Positions 62,372 through 64,000 of a stretch of DNA of 64,000 bases are shown here, piece by piece (positions within the stretch are counted from its first letter, which is position 1; every line of letters starts with the position of its first letter). The stretch covers positions 173,120 through 237,119 of the forward strand of contig ML682130.1 of NCBI GenBank assembly GCA_007922195.1. The letters run 5' to 3'. The DNA is from Podocnemis expansa (Eukaryota > Chordata > Testudines > Podocnemididae). A program made the translations under genes and the position numbers. The notes beneath the pieces are model-generated. The model was not told the origin of the DNA. It ran no database searches and was given only the letters and a program-made list of their open reading frames with translations.

Positions 62372-64000
62372 TTAAACCTTTCCCACAGATAAATCACATA
62401 TAAGGTCTCTTTCATGTGTGGATTCTCTGTCTACTAAGGTCTGATCTGTTTGTAAATCTTTTCCAACAGACCAAACATTCATGGGGTCTCTATCCTCTTT
62501 GAACTGCCTAATGTGCGACAAGATCTGATCATTGTGGGAAACTTTTCCCACAGTCCAAGCACTTAGGGGGTCTCTTTCCTGTGTGGATTGACTGATCTGC
62601 ATAAAACTTTTCCCCCAATCTATGCCCTCAGATGGTCTCGCTGCTGTGTGGACTGCTTGATGTCTAATAAGGTTTGATCTGCGTAGAAAACTTTTCCCAC
62701 AATCCAAACATTTATGGGGTCTCTCTCCTGTGTGGATTTTCTGATGACTAATAAGAGCTGATCTGTGTATAAATCTTTTCCCACAGACCAAGCACATATG
62801 GGGTCTCTCTCCTGTGTGGACTGCCTGATGAGCAGCAAGGTTTGCTCTTCGTGTGAAACTTTTCCCACACTGCACACACTTATATGGTCTCTCTCCTCTG
62901 TCAATTGCCTGATGTCTAAGAAGCTTTGATCTGTGTGTAAAACTTTTTCCACAGTGCAAGCACTTATGGGGTCTCTCTCCTGTGTGGACTGACTGATCTG
63001 CAACAAGGCCTAGTCTCTGAATAAACCTCTTCCCCAAATCTAGGCACTTATATGGTCTCACGGTTTCATGGACTACTTGATGCCTAATGAAGTTTGATCT
63101 CCGTAGAAAACATTTCCCACAGTCCAAGCATTTATGTGGTCTCTCCCCTGTGTGGATTGCCTGATGACTAATAAGGGCTGTTCTGTGTATAAAACATTTC
63201 CCACAGTCCAAGCATTTATGCGGTCTCTCTCCTGTGTGGATTGCCTGATGAGCAACAAAGTTGGATCTTTGTATAAAACTTTTCCCACAGTCCAAACACT
63301 TATGGGGTCTATCTCCTGTGTGGACTGCCTGATGTCTACTAAGGTTTGATTTGTTTGTAAAATTTTTCCCACAGTCCATGCACTTATGAGCTCTCTCTCC
63401 TGTGTGGACTGCCTGATGTTTAGCAAGATTTGATCTGTGTGTGAAACTTTTCCCACAGACCAAACACTTATGGGGTTCTTCTTCTGTGTGGACTGCCTGA
63501 TGTTTGATAAGGTGTGATCTGCGTACAAAACTTTTCTCACAGTTCAAGCACTTATAGGGTCTCTCTCCTGTGTGGATTGCCTGATGTCTAATAAGCTTTG
63601 ATCTGTGTGTAAAACTTTTCCCACAGTCCGAGCACTTATGAGGTCTCTCTCCTGTGTGGACTGCCTGATGTCTAGTAAGGTTTGATCGGTTTGTAAATCT
63701 TTTCCCACAGTCCAAGCACTTATGAGCTCTCTCTCCTGTGTGGACTGCCTGATGCTCAGTAAGGATTGATCTTTGTGTGAAACTTTTGCCACAATCCAAA
63801 CACTTATGGGGTCTCTCTCCTGTGTGGATTGCCTGATGTTTGATAAGGTGTGATCTGAGTACAAAACTTTTCTCACAGTTCAAGCACTTATAGGGTCTCT
63901 CTCCTGTGTGGATTGCCTGATGTCTAGTAAGGTTTGATCTGTTTGTAAATCTTTTCCCACAGTCCAAGCACTTATGAGGTCTCTCTCCTGTGTGGACTGC
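62372..64000 (-). CDS. KRAB-ZNF finger exon, unit 6 (partial, broken end)
   Basis: The finger exon enters from beyond the right edge, so KRAB exons are not visible. About sixteen fingers are readable, for example NRSNLTRH, QRSILTEH, HRSKLIRH and RRSNLIRH. Finger 12 (LDLGKRF, HQ to DQ) and the last His of finger 13 are degenerate. Near 62600 the frame shifts after WGKSFMQ, giving a tail of about 70 residues without fingers. In the original frame the following fingers carry stops, so the C-terminal part of the array is lost. Confidence 0.85.
   Translation of the reverse strand, partial: AVHTGERPHKCLDCGKRFTNRSNLTRHQAIHTGERPYKCLNCEKSFVLRSHLIKHQAIHTGERPHKCLDCGKSFTQRSILTEHQAVHTGERAHKCLDCGKRFTNRSNLTRHQAVHTGERPHKCSDCGKSFTHRSKLIRHQAIHTGERPYKCLNCEKSFVRRSHLIKHQAVHTEEEPHKCLVCGKSFTHRSNLAKHQAVHTGERAHKCMDCGKNFTNKSNLSRHQAVHTGDRPHKCLDCGKSFIQRSNFVAHQAIHTGERPHKCLDCGKCFIHRTALISHQAIHTGERPHKCLDCGKCFLRRSNFIRHQVVHETVRPYKCLDLGKRFIQRLGLVADQSVHTGERPHKCLHCGKSFTHRSKLLRHQAIDRGERPYKCVQCGKSFTRRANLAAHQAVHTGERPHMCLVCGKRFIHRSALISHQKIHTGERPHKCLDCGKSFLRRSNLIRHQAVHTAARPSEGIDWGKSFMQISQSTQERDPLSAWTVGKVSHNDQILSHIRQFKEDRDPMNVWSVGKDLQTDQTLVDRESTHERDLICDLSVGKV

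Noticed and set aside
62372..64000. Regular 84-nt direct repeats that look array-like, as in CRISPR
   Set aside because: They encode zinc fingers with the expected ligands and linkers in a eukaryotic gene; there are no unique spacers.

Overview
The window is vertebrate nuclear DNA, most likely from a turtle. The organism call rests on dispersed repeats: CR1 LINE 3' ends, tRNA-headed SINEs ending in a CR1-like tail (the layout of the cryptodire turtle Cry I family), and several decayed DIRS-type tyrosine-recombinase retroelements. There is no prokaryotic gene organisation. Genes are split by GT-AG introns and all real genes lie on the minus strand.

The backbone is a tandem array of six copies of one unit of about 6 to 9 kb, each carrying a KRAB C2H2 zinc-finger gene. 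Read on the minus strand, a unit has a GC-rich promoter with non-coding exon 1, an exon of 8 start codons (MTAVELVQ or close), a 127-nt KRAB-A exon, a 114-nt KRAB-B-like exon, one long finger exon, and a conserved 3' flank ending near an AATAAA signal. Approximate units are U1 1785-9840, U2 12500-20650, U3 26745-34320, U4 37330-43190, U5 46655-55800 and U6 56510 to beyond the right edge. U5 is intact (722 codons). U2 is intact apart from a scaffold gap that looks like an unmerged overlap. U1 is intact if a 10-N gap really holds 12 nt. U3 is cut short by a stop and has relic fingers beyond it. U4 is a fragment whose KRAB exons are missing at a gap. U6 enters from the right with a broken 3' end.

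The DNA between units is packed with mobile elements. DIRS-type relics lie between U1/U2 (recombinase), U2/U3 (a 3.9-kb copy with near-perfect inverted ends and a gag-like gene), U3/U4 (gag-like) and U4/U5 (one recombinase relic and one RT/RNase H/recombinase relic in opposite orientations). hAT-like elements, SINEs, candidate LTRs and Penelope-like fragments are nested among them. Because units are paralogous, several insertions can be dated by an empty site in a sister unit. U3 and U4 share one hAT insertion; U5 and U6 share one LTR-like insertion.

Two things are not explained by the KRAB-ZNF gene. Inside intron 1 most units carry conserved open blocks, one of about 100 codons. Downstream of the finger exon most units carry a series of splice-bounded open blocks, one faintly immunoglobulin-like, ending at the polyadenylation signal. 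They may be relics of a second gene duplicated with each ZNF, or unrecognised exons.

All five KRAB-A boxes visible or inferable upstream of finger exons in U1, U2, U3 and U5 (four sequenced copies) lack the canonical EEW motif (AQG instead), so repression through TRIM28 is uncertain.
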